The position numbers and the translations under genes were made by a program. DNA of 64,000 bases from JAHRVQ01 sp029941905. Lineage in GTDB: Bacteria; Pseudomonadota; Gammaproteobacteria; Pseudomonadales; Azotimanducaceae. The first letter of the stretch is position 1, and each line of letters begins with the position of its first letter. The notes beneath the pieces are model-generated. The model had not been told where the DNA came from, made no database searches, and worked only from the letters and a program-made list of their open reading frames with translations. This document shows, one piece after another, positions 35,500 to 44,943 of this stretch. Where the stretch lies: NCBI GenBank assembly GCA_029941905.1, contig JAPYTQ010000022.1, positions 21,727 through 85,726 of the forward strand. Direction: 5' to 3'.

Positions 35500-35528
35500 C
35501 ATGATTTATCCGAAAAACATGACTTATA
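35500..35528 (+). repeat. direct repeat, copy 2, upstream of nqrM
   Basis: This near-identical copy of the 35369 element begins 131 bases downstream and ends 16 bases before the nqrM start. The paired sites could be an operator for nqrM or a local duplication. Confidence 0.55.
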
Positions 35529-35544
35529 CACCGGAATTAGCGAT

Positions 35545-35769
35545 ATGACCGAGTTCCTCTTGAGCTTCTTTATACTACTGGCAGTGGTGCTGGCCATGGC
35601 TGTGGGAGTCATGCGTGGACGCGCGCCGATCTCCGGCTCCTGTGGCGGCCTTAACAGCGCCGGTGTCGGTGGCGGTTGTGACTTGTGCGGCGGAGATACC
35701 CGCAAGTGTGAAGAGATCAGCAAGGAAGACAAACCCCGATCTAACGATGTGTTTTACGACGCCTCCTGA
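35545..35769 (+). CDS. nqrM: Na+-NQR maturation protein NqrM
   Basis: The product has 74 residues. It has one N-terminal helix (residues 5-22, LLSFFILLAVVLAMAVG) and a short cysteine-rich tail with the NqrM pattern: SCGGL near 33, then CDLCGGDTRKC near 46-56, giving four conserved cysteines that are thought to handle the iron placed in the NqrD/NqrE site. It lies directly downstream of apbE in many Na+-NQR-containing gammaproteobacteria, as here. It converges with the DAHP synthase-like gene, leaving 24 bases. Confidence 0.9.
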   Translation: MTEFLLSFFILLAVVLAMAVGVMRGRAPISGSCGGLNSAGVGGGCDLCGGDTRKCEEISKEDKPRSNDVFYDAS

Positions 35770-35793
35770 TTCGCGCCACTAGCCGTATGCTGG

Positions 35794-36906
35794 CTAGGGA
35801 TCAGCGTGCCATATCTCAAGCCTCTTTTTATAGAATTCATGACTTGCGGCCATATCCTCAAGAAATCGGGACAGCTCGCTCATGAGTAATGCCTGGGGTC
35901 CATCTACCAGCGCTTTGGAGGGTTCAGGATGGAAATCTACCAGTACCATATTGGCACCTGCAACCAGTCCCTGGGCTGCTGTGTGAGCCACATCAAGGAT
36001 GGCATCCGAGGAGGTTTCACGGGTACCAACGGAATGTGAAGGATCGACACAAACGGGCATTCGGGTGAGTCGTTTTACGACAGGCACCTGGCCGAAATCC
36101 ACCATATTTCTATGGGGCGCACCGGCTGAACTCTTCATCCCCCGCAGACAAAAAATGACGTTCGAGGTGCCTTCACTGGCAAGATATTCCGCAGCATTCA
36201 GGGACTCATTTAACGTAACTCCGTAGCCTCTTTTAAATAGCACCGGGTAGACTCTCTGCCTGCCGACTGATTTAAGAAGTTCAAAGTTCTGGGTATTGCG
36301 AGTGCCGATTTGCAACATGACCCCGGTGGGATTACCGGTTGCCTCAAGTGCCTCGTGGATTTCCTCAATATGGCTTTCGTGGGTTACCTCCATGGCGACC
36401 ACTTTGATTCCGTATTTACCCGCCAGTTCAAATACCCAGTGTAAACAGGTACTTCCGTGCCCCTGAAAAGAATAGGGATTGGTTCGCGGTTTGTAGGCAC
36501 CCATTCGAGTACAGACCTGCCCATAGGATTGCAGGCTTTTCATCATTATTTCTACGTGTTCCGGTGTATCAACGGCACATAATCCGGCGAACACGTGGGC
36601 GTTTTCCTGGTTGAATTTCACGCCGTTGTAACTGAATCCGCTGACTCTATTCTCGTCTGAGTGACGACCTAGAATTCGATACTCCTGGGAAATTCTCACG
36701 ACCCGTTCTACAGCATCCAGAGCCTCTATAGGTTCCTGGTCCAGCTGATGAGTGTCCCCCAGAAGATAGAATTCGGTTAATTGTTGTTCTGCGCCAAGTA
36801 CGACATGTTTCTTGACTTCAATGTTGGGTAGTTGTTGCAAAAAGTTAATGGTCTCAGCATATTCGGGACTGGTATCCGCGATATTTGGATTCAGAATAAC
36901 GATCAT
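35794..36906 (-). CDS. type I-beta DAHP synthase-like protein (divergent)
   Basis: The 370-residue product has an N-terminal ferredoxin-like regulatory part (about 1-70) and a DAHP/KDO8P synthase barrel. The expected metal ligands are visible: Cys in FAGLCAVD near 109, His in VDPSHSVG near 288, Glu in HPEPSKAL and Asp in VDGPQAL. The substrate-site motif GxxKPRTxPYSFQG is present near 137. Two usual signatures are altered: the GLGEEGL loop reads QGHGSTCLHW and the CERG motif reads CLRG. It may still be the first enzyme of the shikimate pathway, or a paralogue with another substrate. It is a single gene on this strand. Confidence 0.75.
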   Translation of the reverse strand: MIVILNPNIADTSPEYAETINFLQQLPNIEVKKHVVLGAEQQLTEFYLLGDTHQLDQEPIEALDAVERVVRISQEYRILGRHSDENRVSGFSYNGVKFNQENAHVFAGLCAVDTPEHVEIMMKSLQSYGQVCTRMGAYKPRTNPYSFQGHGSTCLHWVFELAGKYGIKVVAMEVTHESHIEEIHEALEATGNPTGVMLQIGTRNTQNFELLKSVGRQRVYPVLFKRGYGVTLNESLNAAEYLASEGTSNVIFCLRGMKSSAGAPHRNMVDFGQVPVVKRLTRMPVCVDPSHSVGTRETSSDAILDVAHTAAQGLVAGANMVLVDFHPEPSKALVDGPQALLMSELSRFLEDMAASHEFYKKRLEIWHADP

Positions 36907-37041
36907 AATCTTTCCCGGTTGTTAAGGGCTCTGCAGTATTGCTTTATTGTATCGGTTTGACTGAAACATCTGGCAGGTATTTTAATATTCATTGCCTTTG
37001 ATCGCGTATACTGCGTGGAACTTAAGAAGGGTTACCCATAC

Positions 37042-38274
37042 GTGTCAGATTGGCGATTTACCATTGCGCTTAAATACACCCAATCAAGCGCCAGCGATCG
37101 CCTTGTTTCCTTTATGTCGTTCATTTCGGTTTCTGGTCTGGTACTGGGAGTCGCGGTTCTGGTTATCGTACTGTCTGTCATGAACGGTTTCGAGCGCGAG
37201 TTGAGATTGCGAGTTCTGGGCATATTGCCACATGGTATTGTGTTTGCGTCAAACGGCTATGATGACTGGCGAGAAGTCGCAGAAGGATTTGCCGTCCATC
37301 CTGAAGTGTCTGCAGCCGCACCATTTCTTGAGGGAGGTGGACTGGTTGTCGCCAATGGGGTGATTTCCGGTGTGAGTTACTTTGGCGTGGCGCCGGACGA
37401 GGAACAAAAGGTATCAATCATCGGTGACTTTTTTGTGGAAGGTGAAATGTCATCTCTTGAACCTGGAACCTTTCGGATGGCGATGGGGAGAACACTGGCG
37501 GACAAGCTGGGAGTAGCAACCGGTGACAAGGTGACGCTGATCTTACCTGATGTTCAATTGACGATGGCGGGGCCGATACCACGTACCAAACGATTCACTC
37601 TAAGCGGGGTATTTGAAGTCGGCTCCGATGCTGACAAGAGTCAAATCTTGATCAATCTTGAGGACGGGTTAAAACTTGCCCGTAAAGTAAAAGTCGATGC
37701 GATCCGGATTACGACCAACGAGCTGTTTGAAGCACCCAGAGTCCTGCGGGAACTTGTGACGAGTTCAGGAAGGATGGATATATTCGCAAGTAGTTGGATG
37801 CGCAGTCATCTCAATTTATACGACGCAATTCAAATGCAGAAAACGACCATGTTTTTATTGTTGTTAATGTTGGTAACGGTGGCGGCCTTTAATGTCATTT
37901 CGAATCTCGTCATGGTGGTCAACGAAAAAAAGCCTGATATCGCTATTCTTCGTACAATGGGTGCTTCCACCAGGGAGATTATGTACGTCTTCATTCTACA
38001 CGGGGTTTTGATCGGCGGGATAGGGGTAGTGCTCGGGATAGTGCTCGGGGTATTCCTCACCAGTTATTTGACACAGCTGTATGGCGTTTTCGACAGCGTA
38101 TTTCAGCTGGGACTGATGGACGAGTATTTTGTACACTATCTACCGACCGAGATCCTGGTCGATGATCTTCTTCTTATTGGTTCCGTCGCACTTTTTATAT
38201 GCTTGGTTGTTACCATTTACCCGGCACGAATGGCGTCAAAGTCAAATCCTGTCGAGGCACTGCAGTATGAGTAA
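37042..38274 (+). CDS. lolC: lipoprotein-releasing ABC transporter permease LolC
   Basis: The 410-residue MacB-fold permease is part of the LolCDE complex that extracts lipoproteins from the inner membrane for LolA. GTG 37042 is preferred because AGAAGGG lies about ten bases upstream; an earlier GTG at 37015 has no ribosome site. There is one N-terminal helix near residues 25-48 (FMSFISVSGLVLGVAVLVIV), a large periplasmic domain, and three C-terminal helices near 270-295, 315-345 and 370-395. The tail ends MASKSNPVEALQYE as expected. It overlaps lolD by eight bases. Confidence 0.93.
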   Translation: MSDWRFTIALKYTQSSASDRLVSFMSFISVSGLVLGVAVLVIVLSVMNGFERELRLRVLGILPHGIVFASNGYDDWREVAEGFAVHPEVSAAAPFLEGGGLVVANGVISGVSYFGVAPDEEQKVSIIGDFFVEGEMSSLEPGTFRMAMGRTLADKLGVATGDKVTLILPDVQLTMAGPIPRTKRFTLSGVFEVGSDADKSQILINLEDGLKLARKVKVDAIRITTNELFEAPRVLRELVTSSGRMDIFASSWMRSHLNLYDAIQMQKTTMFLLLLMLVTVAAFNVISNLVMVVNEKKPDIAILRTMGASTREIMYVFILHGVLIGGIGVVLGIVLGVFLTSYLTQLYGVFDSVFQLGLMDEYFVHYLPTEILVDDLLLIGSVALFICLVVTIYPARMASKSNPVEALQYE

Positions 38275-38944
38275 TGTAGTTATCGCAGTGACCGATTTGC
38301 ATAAGTATTATCAGCAAGGCAGCAACCGGTTACATGTGCTCAGGGGCCTGAATCTCGAAGTTGTACGAGGTGAAAGGGTTGCGATCATCGGCATCTCCGG
38401 CAGCGGCAAAAGCACCCTGTTACACCTGTTGGGTGGTTTGGACACGCCCAACGAGGGCAGTGTGTTTGTACAGGGTCAGGACGTGCACAGAATGAATGAA
38501 AAAGGACTTTGTCAGCTCCGCAATCGTTCGCTGGGATTTGTGTACCAGTTCCATCATCTACTTGCGGAGTTTACTGCACTGGAAAATACGGCAATGCCCT
38601 TGCTGATTCGGGGTGAGAGTCGATCATCTGCAATGGCTTCTGCTAAAGAAATTCTCGACAAGGTAGGGCTGGCGAACCGGACCGAGCACAAGCCCAACCA
38701 GTTGTCCGGTGGCGAAAGGCAAAGAGTTGCGATTGCGAGAGCACTGGTTACCAGGCCGGATTGCGTCCTTGCGGATGAGCCAACCGGCAACCTCGATGAA
38801 GAAACAGCATCCCAGGTCGATGATCTTATGATTTCCCTGAGCAAAGAGTTTGAGACCAGTTTTGTCATTGTGACCCATAATCTGGCCCTCGCATCCCAGA
38901 TGGACAGAATCTGTCGATTGCATAACGGACAAATTGAGGCATGA
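38267..38944 (+). CDS. lolD: lipoprotein-releasing ABC transporter ATPase LolD
   Basis: The 225-residue ATPase powers LolC/LolE. The start is ATG 38267 inside the end of lolC (MSNVVIAVTDLHKYY). Walker A is GISGSGKST near residue 42, the Q-loop follows in YQFHHLLAEFTALEN (LolD-type), the signature is LSGGERQRVAIARAL near 145, Walker B is CVLADEPTGNLDEE near 167 and the H-loop is VTHN near 203. It overlaps lolE by four bases (ATGA). Confidence 0.96.
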   Translation: MSNVVIAVTDLHKYYQQGSNRLHVLRGLNLEVVRGERVAIIGISGSGKSTLLHLLGGLDTPNEGSVFVQGQDVHRMNEKGLCQLRNRSLGFVYQFHHLLAEFTALENTAMPLLIRGESRSSAMASAKEILDKVGLANRTEHKPNQLSGGERQRVAIARALVTRPDCVLADEPTGNLDEETASQVDDLMISLSKEFETSFVIVTHNLALASQMDRICRLHNGQIEA

Positions 38945-40164
38945 GTGTTCCGGTCTACATTGGATTGAGATTCTCACTAAGCCAGAAGGGCAGTGCTTTC
39001 CTGTCATTTATTACCCGTGTGTCCATGATAGGACTCACCCTGGGTGTCATCGCCCTGATTGTGGTTGTATCGGTGATGAACGGATTCGATAGCCAGCTAA
39101 AGTACCGGATACTGGGCGCAGTGCCTCATATGATCATTGGTGGAGATTTGCCACCCGCAGTGATTTCCTCCATAGAGGCTGTGGTTAAAAACCAGCATGA
39201 AGTTGTTGCCTCAACGCCATTTTTAAAACGTGATGGCATTCTGATTCAGGCCAGAACCAATCGTCTTGTGGCGGTATATGGTATTGATCCAACCATCGAA
39301 AACGGCGCTTCGGTGCTGCCTGAACATATCACTGACGGAAACATTCTTGAACTCGAGCCAGGCAGCAACCGGATGATTGTAGGCAAATCCCTCGCGACCC
39401 AGCTTGGATTATGGCCTGATGACGCGATTACCCTGTTAATCCCCGAGCCGTCCCAACAGGGGAGCACGGTTGTGCCCAGGATCGCCAGGGTAAAGCTGGC
39501 GGGGACATTTGAGCTGCGATCCGAATTGGATTACACCCTGGTGTTGATGAACCTGGAAGATCTGAAGAGAATTTCAGATAACGAGGCGAATATTCGATTG
39601 ACGCTGAAAGATGTCTTCAAGGTGGGCGAAGTCAGGCAGGCATTGGCCAGCCACGATTTTGGCAAGGATCTGCAGGTTTCCGACTGGACAAGGGAGTACG
39701 GGGACTTTTTCGAAACCGTTCGTATGGAAAAAAGGATGATGTTCATTTTGCTCACCCTCATCGTGATGATCGCTGCTTTTAATACGATCTCCGGGTTAAG
39801 CATGATGGTTAAAGAAAAGCAGGCTGAAATTGCGGTACTTAGAACGATGGGTTTGTCTCGCGGACGCGTGATGCAGATATTTATTGTTCAGGGCAGCCTT
39901 ATTGGTTTTGTTGGGACGTTGATGGGCGTGGTATTGGGAATTCCACTTGCTTACCATGTGACCGAGGTCGTTAGTTTTTTTGAGGATATAGCCGGTCGCC
40001 GCATGCTTGCGGGCACCTATTTTGATCGGGTCCCGACAGATGTGAGGTTCGTGGATATTGTCGTCATCATCTTGGTATCTTTTCTGATCAGTATCCTGGC
40101 AACGCTGTACCCGGCGTACCGGGCAGCACGAGTGGAACCAGCGACAGCGTTAAGTGCGGAATAA
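38941..40164 (+). CDS. lolE: lipoprotein-releasing ABC transporter permease LolE
   Basis: The 407-residue second permease of the complex is homologous to LolC (shared FITRVSMIGLTLGVIALIVV N-terminal helix, LRTMGLSRGRVMQIF coupling helix, terminal YPAYRAARVEPATALSAE). One N-terminal and three C-terminal helices flank a periplasmic domain. It starts in an ATGA overlap with lolD. It converges with the DUF2062 gene, which begins two bases after its stop. Confidence 0.94.
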   Translation: MSVPVYIGLRFSLSQKGSAFLSFITRVSMIGLTLGVIALIVVVSVMNGFDSQLKYRILGAVPHMIIGGDLPPAVISSIEAVVKNQHEVVASTPFLKRDGILIQARTNRLVAVYGIDPTIENGASVLPEHITDGNILELEPGSNRMIVGKSLATQLGLWPDDAITLLIPEPSQQGSTVVPRIARVKLAGTFELRSELDYTLVLMNLEDLKRISDNEANIRLTLKDVFKVGEVRQALASHDFGKDLQVSDWTREYGDFFETVRMEKRMMFILLTLIVMIAAFNTISGLSMMVKEKQAEIAVLRTMGLSRGRVMQIFIVQGSLIGFVGTLMGVVLGIPLAYHVTEVVSFFEDIAGRRMLAGTYFDRVPTDVRFVDIVVIILVSFLISILATLYPAYRAARVEPATALSAE

Positions 40165-40166
40165 GG

Positions 40167-40697
40167 CTAACCTGTTCGTTTTCTGTTCCTCAGGCCCCTG
40201 CGCAACTTCCGCATAGACCAGTCTTTTTTCACCTTCCAGCGCCAATAGATCCTAACGAGAATGAAAGCCGTGGTGCCCAGTGTTAACCCGGTTACAAAGG
40301 AACCGAGCAACAGGGGTTGCCAGATAACTGAGAGTTGCGAAGTCAACCACTGTGCAGAAATCTCCACATCCTCCCCAAGACGGGGCGTGTCCAGTATCCA
40401 GGTACCGATTCGATAGGTGAAATACATCATGGGTGGCATGCTCACCGGGTTGCTGATCCATACCAGGCCTATGGCGAGGGGCATGTTGCACCGAACCCAA
40501 ACCACGAGAATCACGCATGGGACCATCTGGAATGGCATAGGCAGGAAACAACAGAAAATTCCGATCAAAGCGGCATAGGACACAGAGTGCCGGTTGAAAT
40601 GCCACAGGTTAGGTTCGAACATGACCTCGCCGAGAAATTTCAGCGACCGTGTGTTTCGAAGCTGGTCCTTGGTCGGCAGGTATTTTTTAAATCGCAT
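40167..40697 (-). CDS. DUF2062 membrane protein
   Basis: The 176-residue product has basic ends and two or three hydrophobic segments (about residues 41-70 and 128-150). The core AALIGIFCCFLPMPFQMVPC and the WISNPVSMPPMMYF segment are hallmarks of DUF2062. Its biochemical role is unknown. The C-terminus is strongly basic (RKLRRGLRNRKRTG). The same gene lies between lolE and comEC in pseudomonads. Confidence 0.85.
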   Translation of the reverse strand: MRFKKYLPTKDQLRNTRSLKFLGEVMFEPNLWHFNRHSVSYAALIGIFCCFLPMPFQMVPCVILVVWVRCNMPLAIGLVWISNPVSMPPMMYFTYRIGTWILDTPRLGEDVEISAQWLTSQLSVIWQPLLLGSFVTGLTLGTTAFILVRIYWRWKVKKDWSMRKLRRGLRNRKRTG

Positions 40698-40785
40698 TTA
40701 TCAGGAAAACACATTTAAGTGGGATATTATGCCTTGTCTGTTGTTGATTACCAGCCGAAGATACGAAGGGATGTCCTACAACTTC

Positions 40786-40826
40786 TATCACAGAAAGCTG
40801 AAGCTTTTTATCAGAGAAAGCTGAAG
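40786..40826 (+). repeat. two 18-bp direct repeats upstream of comEC
   Basis: TATCACAGAAAGCTGAAG at 40786-40803 and TATCAGAGAAAGCTGAAG at 40809-40826 differ at one base and have a period of 23 bases, ending 37 bases before the comEC start. They may be a protein-binding site or a small duplication. Confidence 0.5.
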
Positions 40827-40862
40827 ATCTGGCATTGCCTGTGGTGCTAAATAGAACTACAT

Positions 40863-43148
40863 ATGTACCACGCAACCATCGCTTTTGTTTTGGCAACTAT
40901 GGCAGTTGTCTTACTACCCATTTTACCTGATGTTAGATTCCTGGCGATCTTGCTGTCGATCTGTGGCTTAGGGCTCATGTTTCCACGCCTGCGACTACTC
41001 TGCGGATTTGTTCTCGGGATAACATTTTCTCTCAATGCCGCACACCACGCGGAACAAAACAGGCTATCCGTTGAACTCCAGGGCGAGAACATTCTGATCG
41101 AGGGATATGTTCGGTCCTTGCCGCAGATACGCACTGGATCCGTTAAGTTCATTTTCCAGATCGTTGATTCCAGGGCAAAAAATGCAAAGCTTGCACCCTG
41201 CCTGATCAGTCTCAGCTGGTATTCACGCGGGTCGGCGCGGTTACCACGACCCGGTGAGAAATGGCGGCTGTTGGTGAGACTCGTTCGTCCCCACGGATCC
41301 ATCAATACAGGGTTGTTTAACTATGAGGGCTGGCTCCTGGCTAATGGTATTTCGGCAACCGGATACGTCCGGGAAGATGTAAGGAACAGGTTGATTACCA
41401 CGGCGGGTTTCAATTCCCTGCACCATCAGGTCAGGAGAAAACTAAGGCATATTATCAAAACCAGACTTCCAGACGATTCCATCAGGGGTGTGCTATTGGC
41501 ATTGATGATTGGTGAAAGTGCCCAGATCAGCAAGTCAGTCTGGCAAACCTTGTCAGACACGGGAACCAACCATCTAATGATCATCTCGGGATTGCATATA
41601 GGTCTTGTGGCGGGAATTGTTCTTGGATTGTGCCGGATTTTGATTCGGCCGATTACGCGATACTGGCAACCGCTGGCCGGACTCTCCGCTCTGGGATTGA
41701 CCTTTATCTATGGGTCGATTGCAGGCTTGGGGTTACCAGTGCAACGGGCTCTCGTGATGGTGGCAATTGGCCTGCTGGGTTTGTTGGTGCGGAGAAACAT
41801 CCCGGTCTGGCTGATGTTTATGTATGCACTGCTGGCTGTCACGGTCATTAACCCATTCGCTTCATTAGGGGCAGGGTACTGGTTATCTTTTGGTGCTGTA
41901 GCAAGTTTGATATTCGTTTTTTCGGGTCGTCGTGAAGGGGCAGATGGATTAATCGAAAAATTGCGGGCGTTGATTAAAACCCAGTGGGTTGTTTTTGTTG
42001 CCATGGCGCCTTTGTTGATATGTTGGGTGATGCAGGTTTCTCTGGTTGCATTCATCGTTAATCTGATCGCTATTCCCATTGTTGGAATCTGTATTGTTCC
42101 CACGCTGCTGCTTTGCTTACCTTTGCTGCTTATCGGTATTGAGCCGGGCTTTGTATTGCTTGAGCTTGCGTATCAATTACTGGGGTGGTTTATTGAATCG
42201 CTTCGGTGGGTCGCTGATTTTGATCTGGTGTTTCGCAAGCCTAGCACTAATCTGTTATTTGTTGCGCTCGCCAGTCTGGGAAGCCTGATCCTCCTCTTGC
42301 CGAAGGGCCTGGTGCCAAGATGGCCAGGGCTGGTCCTGCTGCTGCCGTTGATCACAACCCTTGAATCGACAGTGCCGCCAGGTGAGGTGGTTGTTAATGT
42401 ACTCGATGTCGGCCAGGGTTTGAGTGTTGTGATTAAGACCCGGCAACATGTTGTCGTATATGATGCAGGGCCCGCTTTTGGCGCCGGGTTCGATGCGGGC
42501 GAACAGATTGTGGCACCTAGTGTGAGACTGCAGGGCTCAAACGAAATTCATACCCTGGTTGTGAGCCACAGTGATATTGACCATGCCGGAGGGGTCCGGG
42601 GTTTGGAGCGACAACTCACGGTGCGGCAGAAAATTACCGGTCACACTACTGGCAGTACATTAGGTTGCAGGCTGGGGCAAGATTGGCAGTTGGATCAAGT
42701 AAGGTTCAGTATACTTCTGGGAAACTTGGAGGCGAGCGACAACAACCAGTCCTGTGTTCTGCTGGTGGAAGCTAACGATTTTGCCATGTTGCTGCCTGGA
42801 GATATCGAGGCGTTTTCCGAAGAAATACTCACTCAACTTGAATTACCCTTTATTGATATCATGGTTGCTCCGCACCACGGGAGTCTGTCGTCGTCGACTC
42901 CGGCGTTCCTGAACCATGTCAATCCCTCTTTGATTATTGTCTCGGCAGGTTACCTGAATCGATTCCAACACCCGCACCCGAGAGTACTTGCCAGATATCA
43001 GGCGCGAGATATCGGGATACTGAATACAGCAACCAGTGGTGCTATTACTGTTACTACAGCGGGGGGGTTAAAAATTGAATCTGCGCGCTCGAAGTACCGC
43101 AGATTCTGGTTTGATAAGTTTCCCGGTCAGAATATAGGCGAGTTGTAA
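40863..43148 (+). CDS. comEC: DNA internalisation channel protein ComEC/Rec2
   Basis: The 761-residue polytopic protein carries single-stranded DNA across the inner membrane during natural transformation. An N-terminal DUF4131-type region with an OB-like domain covers about 30-170. The Competence domain follows (GTNHLMIISGLHIGLVAGIV near 237). The C-terminal metallo-beta-lactamase-like domain has NVLDVGQGLSVVI near 510, VVSHSDIDHAGG near 567 and APHHGSLSSS near 673, keeping the metal-site residues. Length is normal, so the gene looks intact. It converges with hisC across a small 7-bp hairpin at 43146-43162. Confidence 0.94.
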   Translation: MYHATIAFVLATMAVVLLPILPDVRFLAILLSICGLGLMFPRLRLLCGFVLGITFSLNAAHHAEQNRLSVELQGENILIEGYVRSLPQIRTGSVKFIFQIVDSRAKNAKLAPCLISLSWYSRGSARLPRPGEKWRLLVRLVRPHGSINTGLFNYEGWLLANGISATGYVREDVRNRLITTAGFNSLHHQVRRKLRHIIKTRLPDDSIRGVLLALMIGESAQISKSVWQTLSDTGTNHLMIISGLHIGLVAGIVLGLCRILIRPITRYWQPLAGLSALGLTFIYGSIAGLGLPVQRALVMVAIGLLGLLVRRNIPVWLMFMYALLAVTVINPFASLGAGYWLSFGAVASLIFVFSGRREGADGLIEKLRALIKTQWVVFVAMAPLLICWVMQVSLVAFIVNLIAIPIVGICIVPTLLLCLPLLLIGIEPGFVLLELAYQLLGWFIESLRWVADFDLVFRKPSTNLLFVALASLGSLILLLPKGLVPRWPGLVLLLPLITTLESTVPPGEVVVNVLDVGQGLSVVIKTRQHVVVYDAGPAFGAGFDAGEQIVAPSVRLQGSNEIHTLVVSHSDIDHAGGVRGLERQLTVRQKITGHTTGSTLGCRLGQDWQLDQVRFSILLGNLEASDNNQSCVLLVEANDFAMLLPGDIEAFSEEILTQLELPFIDIMVAPHHGSLSSSTPAFLNHVNPSLIIVSAGYLNRFQHPHPRVLARYQARDIGILNTATSGAITVTTAGGLKIESARSKYRRFWFDKFPGQNIGEL

Positions 43149-43171
43149 GACACCTTGTCTTATCGCGAGTC

Positions 43172-44266
43172 TCATATCGAGAGAATCTCTCGCAAGGCAG
43201 CGAGCAACTGGTCGTTCTCGTCTGCAGTACCGATGGTAATGCGCAGCTTGTCATCAAGCCCGGGTGCATCGAAATAGCGAACAAATATGCGCTGCTGTTT
43301 CAGTTTCAGATACATATCGCGTGCCGTGATCTTCTTTCGCCCGCCGGATGCGTTGTCGATGCTCACCAGTAAAAAGTTGGCACTACTCTCGGCATGGGTC
43401 AAATTCAGCTGGCGAAGATTCGAACTTAAGCGATTTCTCTCAAGCCGAACTTTTCCCCAGGTGTCCTTGGCATACCTCTGGTCGGCCAATGCTGCTGCAG
43501 AGATAGTCTGGCTAAAGAGATCAAGGTTGTAGCTGTCCCGGGTCTTGTCGATCATGGGCGTAATCAGGTCGGGGTGGGCAACACCGTAACCGAATCTGAG
43601 CCCCGCCAGGGAATATCCCTTGCTTAAGGTACGCAGAAAAATCAGGTTATCGAATTCCTCCACCATCGACAAACAATCGTATTCGCGAGAAGGCGCGATG
43701 AAATCCACATAGGCCTCGTCTACAAGAATAATGGAGTCAAGATCTGATGCAAGTTGGCGGATTTTTGAGGCATCGGTCAGGTAACCGGAAGGTGCGTGGG
43801 GATTTACGATAAAAGTAAGTTTTGCCCCTTCCTGATTAACCTTGTGTGCAAATCCTTCCGGCAAGCTCCAGTCCCGGTTCAATGGCAATTGGTAGACAGG
43901 GCAGTTCTGTATCTGCGCCAGGACCCGATAGAGTGAATAGGTGGGTTCAGACATCGCAATTGTTTCACCGGGGTCAACGAAGGTTGTGATCACAAGTCTG
44001 AGCAATTCATCGCCACCACGTGTCGGGATAATATTTTCGGGTCTGACGCCGTGAATTTCTGCCGCCACTGCCCGAAAATCATCGGCCTTTGAGGGTGGAT
44101 AGCGCCGAAGTGAACTCGCTGAAAACCCCTGAATGATTCTGTCGACTTCAGGCGAGGGGGGATACGGATTCTCGTTCGTATTCAGCTTGATTATTTCATC
44201 GTCATTCGGCTGTTCTCCTGATACATAACCTTGCATTGCATGAATATTGTTTCGCTCAAACCCCAT
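43172..44266 (-). CDS. hisC: histidinol-phosphate aminotransferase
   Basis: The 364-residue class II PLP aminotransferase acts in histidine biosynthesis. Visible motifs: IIKLNTNENPYPPSP near residue 26, the phosphate-binding region, LVDEAYVDF near 187 and the PLP lysine in RTLSKGYSLAGLRFGYG near 219. HisC-family enzymes also act on aromatic amino acids in some bacteria, so the substrate is inferred. It is not next to other his genes. greB follows upstream on the same strand after about 70 bases. Confidence 0.88.
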   Translation of the reverse strand: MGFERNNIHAMQGYVSGEQPNDDEIIKLNTNENPYPPSPEVDRIIQGFSASSLRRYPPSKADDFRAVAAEIHGVRPENIIPTRGGDELLRLVITTFVDPGETIAMSEPTYSLYRVLAQIQNCPVYQLPLNRDWSLPEGFAHKVNQEGAKLTFIVNPHAPSGYLTDASKIRQLASDLDSIILVDEAYVDFIAPSREYDCLSMVEEFDNLIFLRTLSKGYSLAGLRFGYGVAHPDLITPMIDKTRDSYNLDLFSQTISAAALADQRYAKDTWGKVRLERNRLSSNLRQLNLTHAESSANFLLVSIDNASGGRKKITARDMYLKLKQQRIFVRYFDAPGLDDKLRITIGTADENDQLLAALREILSI

Positions 44267-44334
44267 CGGTACCCCGTCGACTGATAATTAATGGAGCTTA
44301 GCAGAACTTCCAGACCAGGGCGCAGCATCTGAAC

Positions 44335-44826
44335 CTAGCTGGATTCGTTACTGTCTTCGTAACTGACATCGAGAATATACATTTCTTTAGGACCTTCGGG
44401 ACTTGTGATGACAGTATCATCACCTTTTCGCTTTCCTAACAGACCTCTGGCCACAGGGGAATTTAGACTGATCCAGCCTCGACTGAGATCGAACTCATCG
44501 GCACCCACAATACGAAGCTGTTTAACATTTCCATCCTCATCTTCAAGCTTGATCCAGGCGCCGAAGAATACCTTTTCCTGGTCGTCTGGTTTTCTCTCCA
44601 CGATTTCAAGGTTGTCGAGTCTCTTGGTCAGGTAGCGAATTCTTTTATCTATTTCACGCAGGTGCTTCTTGCCGTAAATGTAGTCAGCATTTTCTGATCG
44701 ATCACCGAGAGCGGCAGCAGCGGCTACTTTGCGAGTAACATCGGGCCGTTTAACCTTCCAGATATGTGTCAACTCGTCCCTGAGTCGCCTCGCGCCCGCA
44801 GGCGTAATATAAACCTTACTCGTCAT
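44335..44826 (-). CDS. greB: transcription elongation factor GreB
   Basis: The 163-residue factor enters the RNA polymerase secondary channel and stimulates cleavage of backtracked RNA. The N-terminal coiled coil carries the acidic tip LGDRSENADYIYGKKHLREI near residues 40-59; the YIYGKKHLREID form is typical of GreB rather than GreA. The C-terminal FKBP-like domain ends GDDTVITSPEGPKEMYI. Length is close to the usual 158 or so. It starts at ATG 44824-44826, divergent from clpB. Confidence 0.94.
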   Translation of the reverse strand: MTSKVYITPAGARRLRDELTHIWKVKRPDVTRKVAAAAALGDRSENADYIYGKKHLREIDKRIRYLTKRLDNLEIVERKPDDQEKVFFGAWIKLEDEDGNVKQLRIVGADEFDLSRGWISLNSPVARGLLGKRKGDDTVITSPEGPKEMYILDVSYEDSNESS

Positions 44827-44943
44827 AAATAATCCATGTTACAAGTCCAGTAGTAACAGTGCGTCTTAATGACCGGAAAAGCGGCCAAAACTGCCATATA
44901 AGAGGTAGCAAAGCAAACGAATCAAAATCAGGGGTTTGGGTGT

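Noticed and set aside
38129..38266. N-terminal extension of lolD
   Set aside because: It overlaps the end of lolC in another frame; LolD homology begins at ATG 38267 inside the normal ATGA-style junction.
43146..43162. Terminator between comEC and hisC
   Set aside because: TAAGACA-CCT-TGTCTTA is a perfect but AT-rich 7-bp stem without a T-run; it may slow transcription but is not a convincing terminator.
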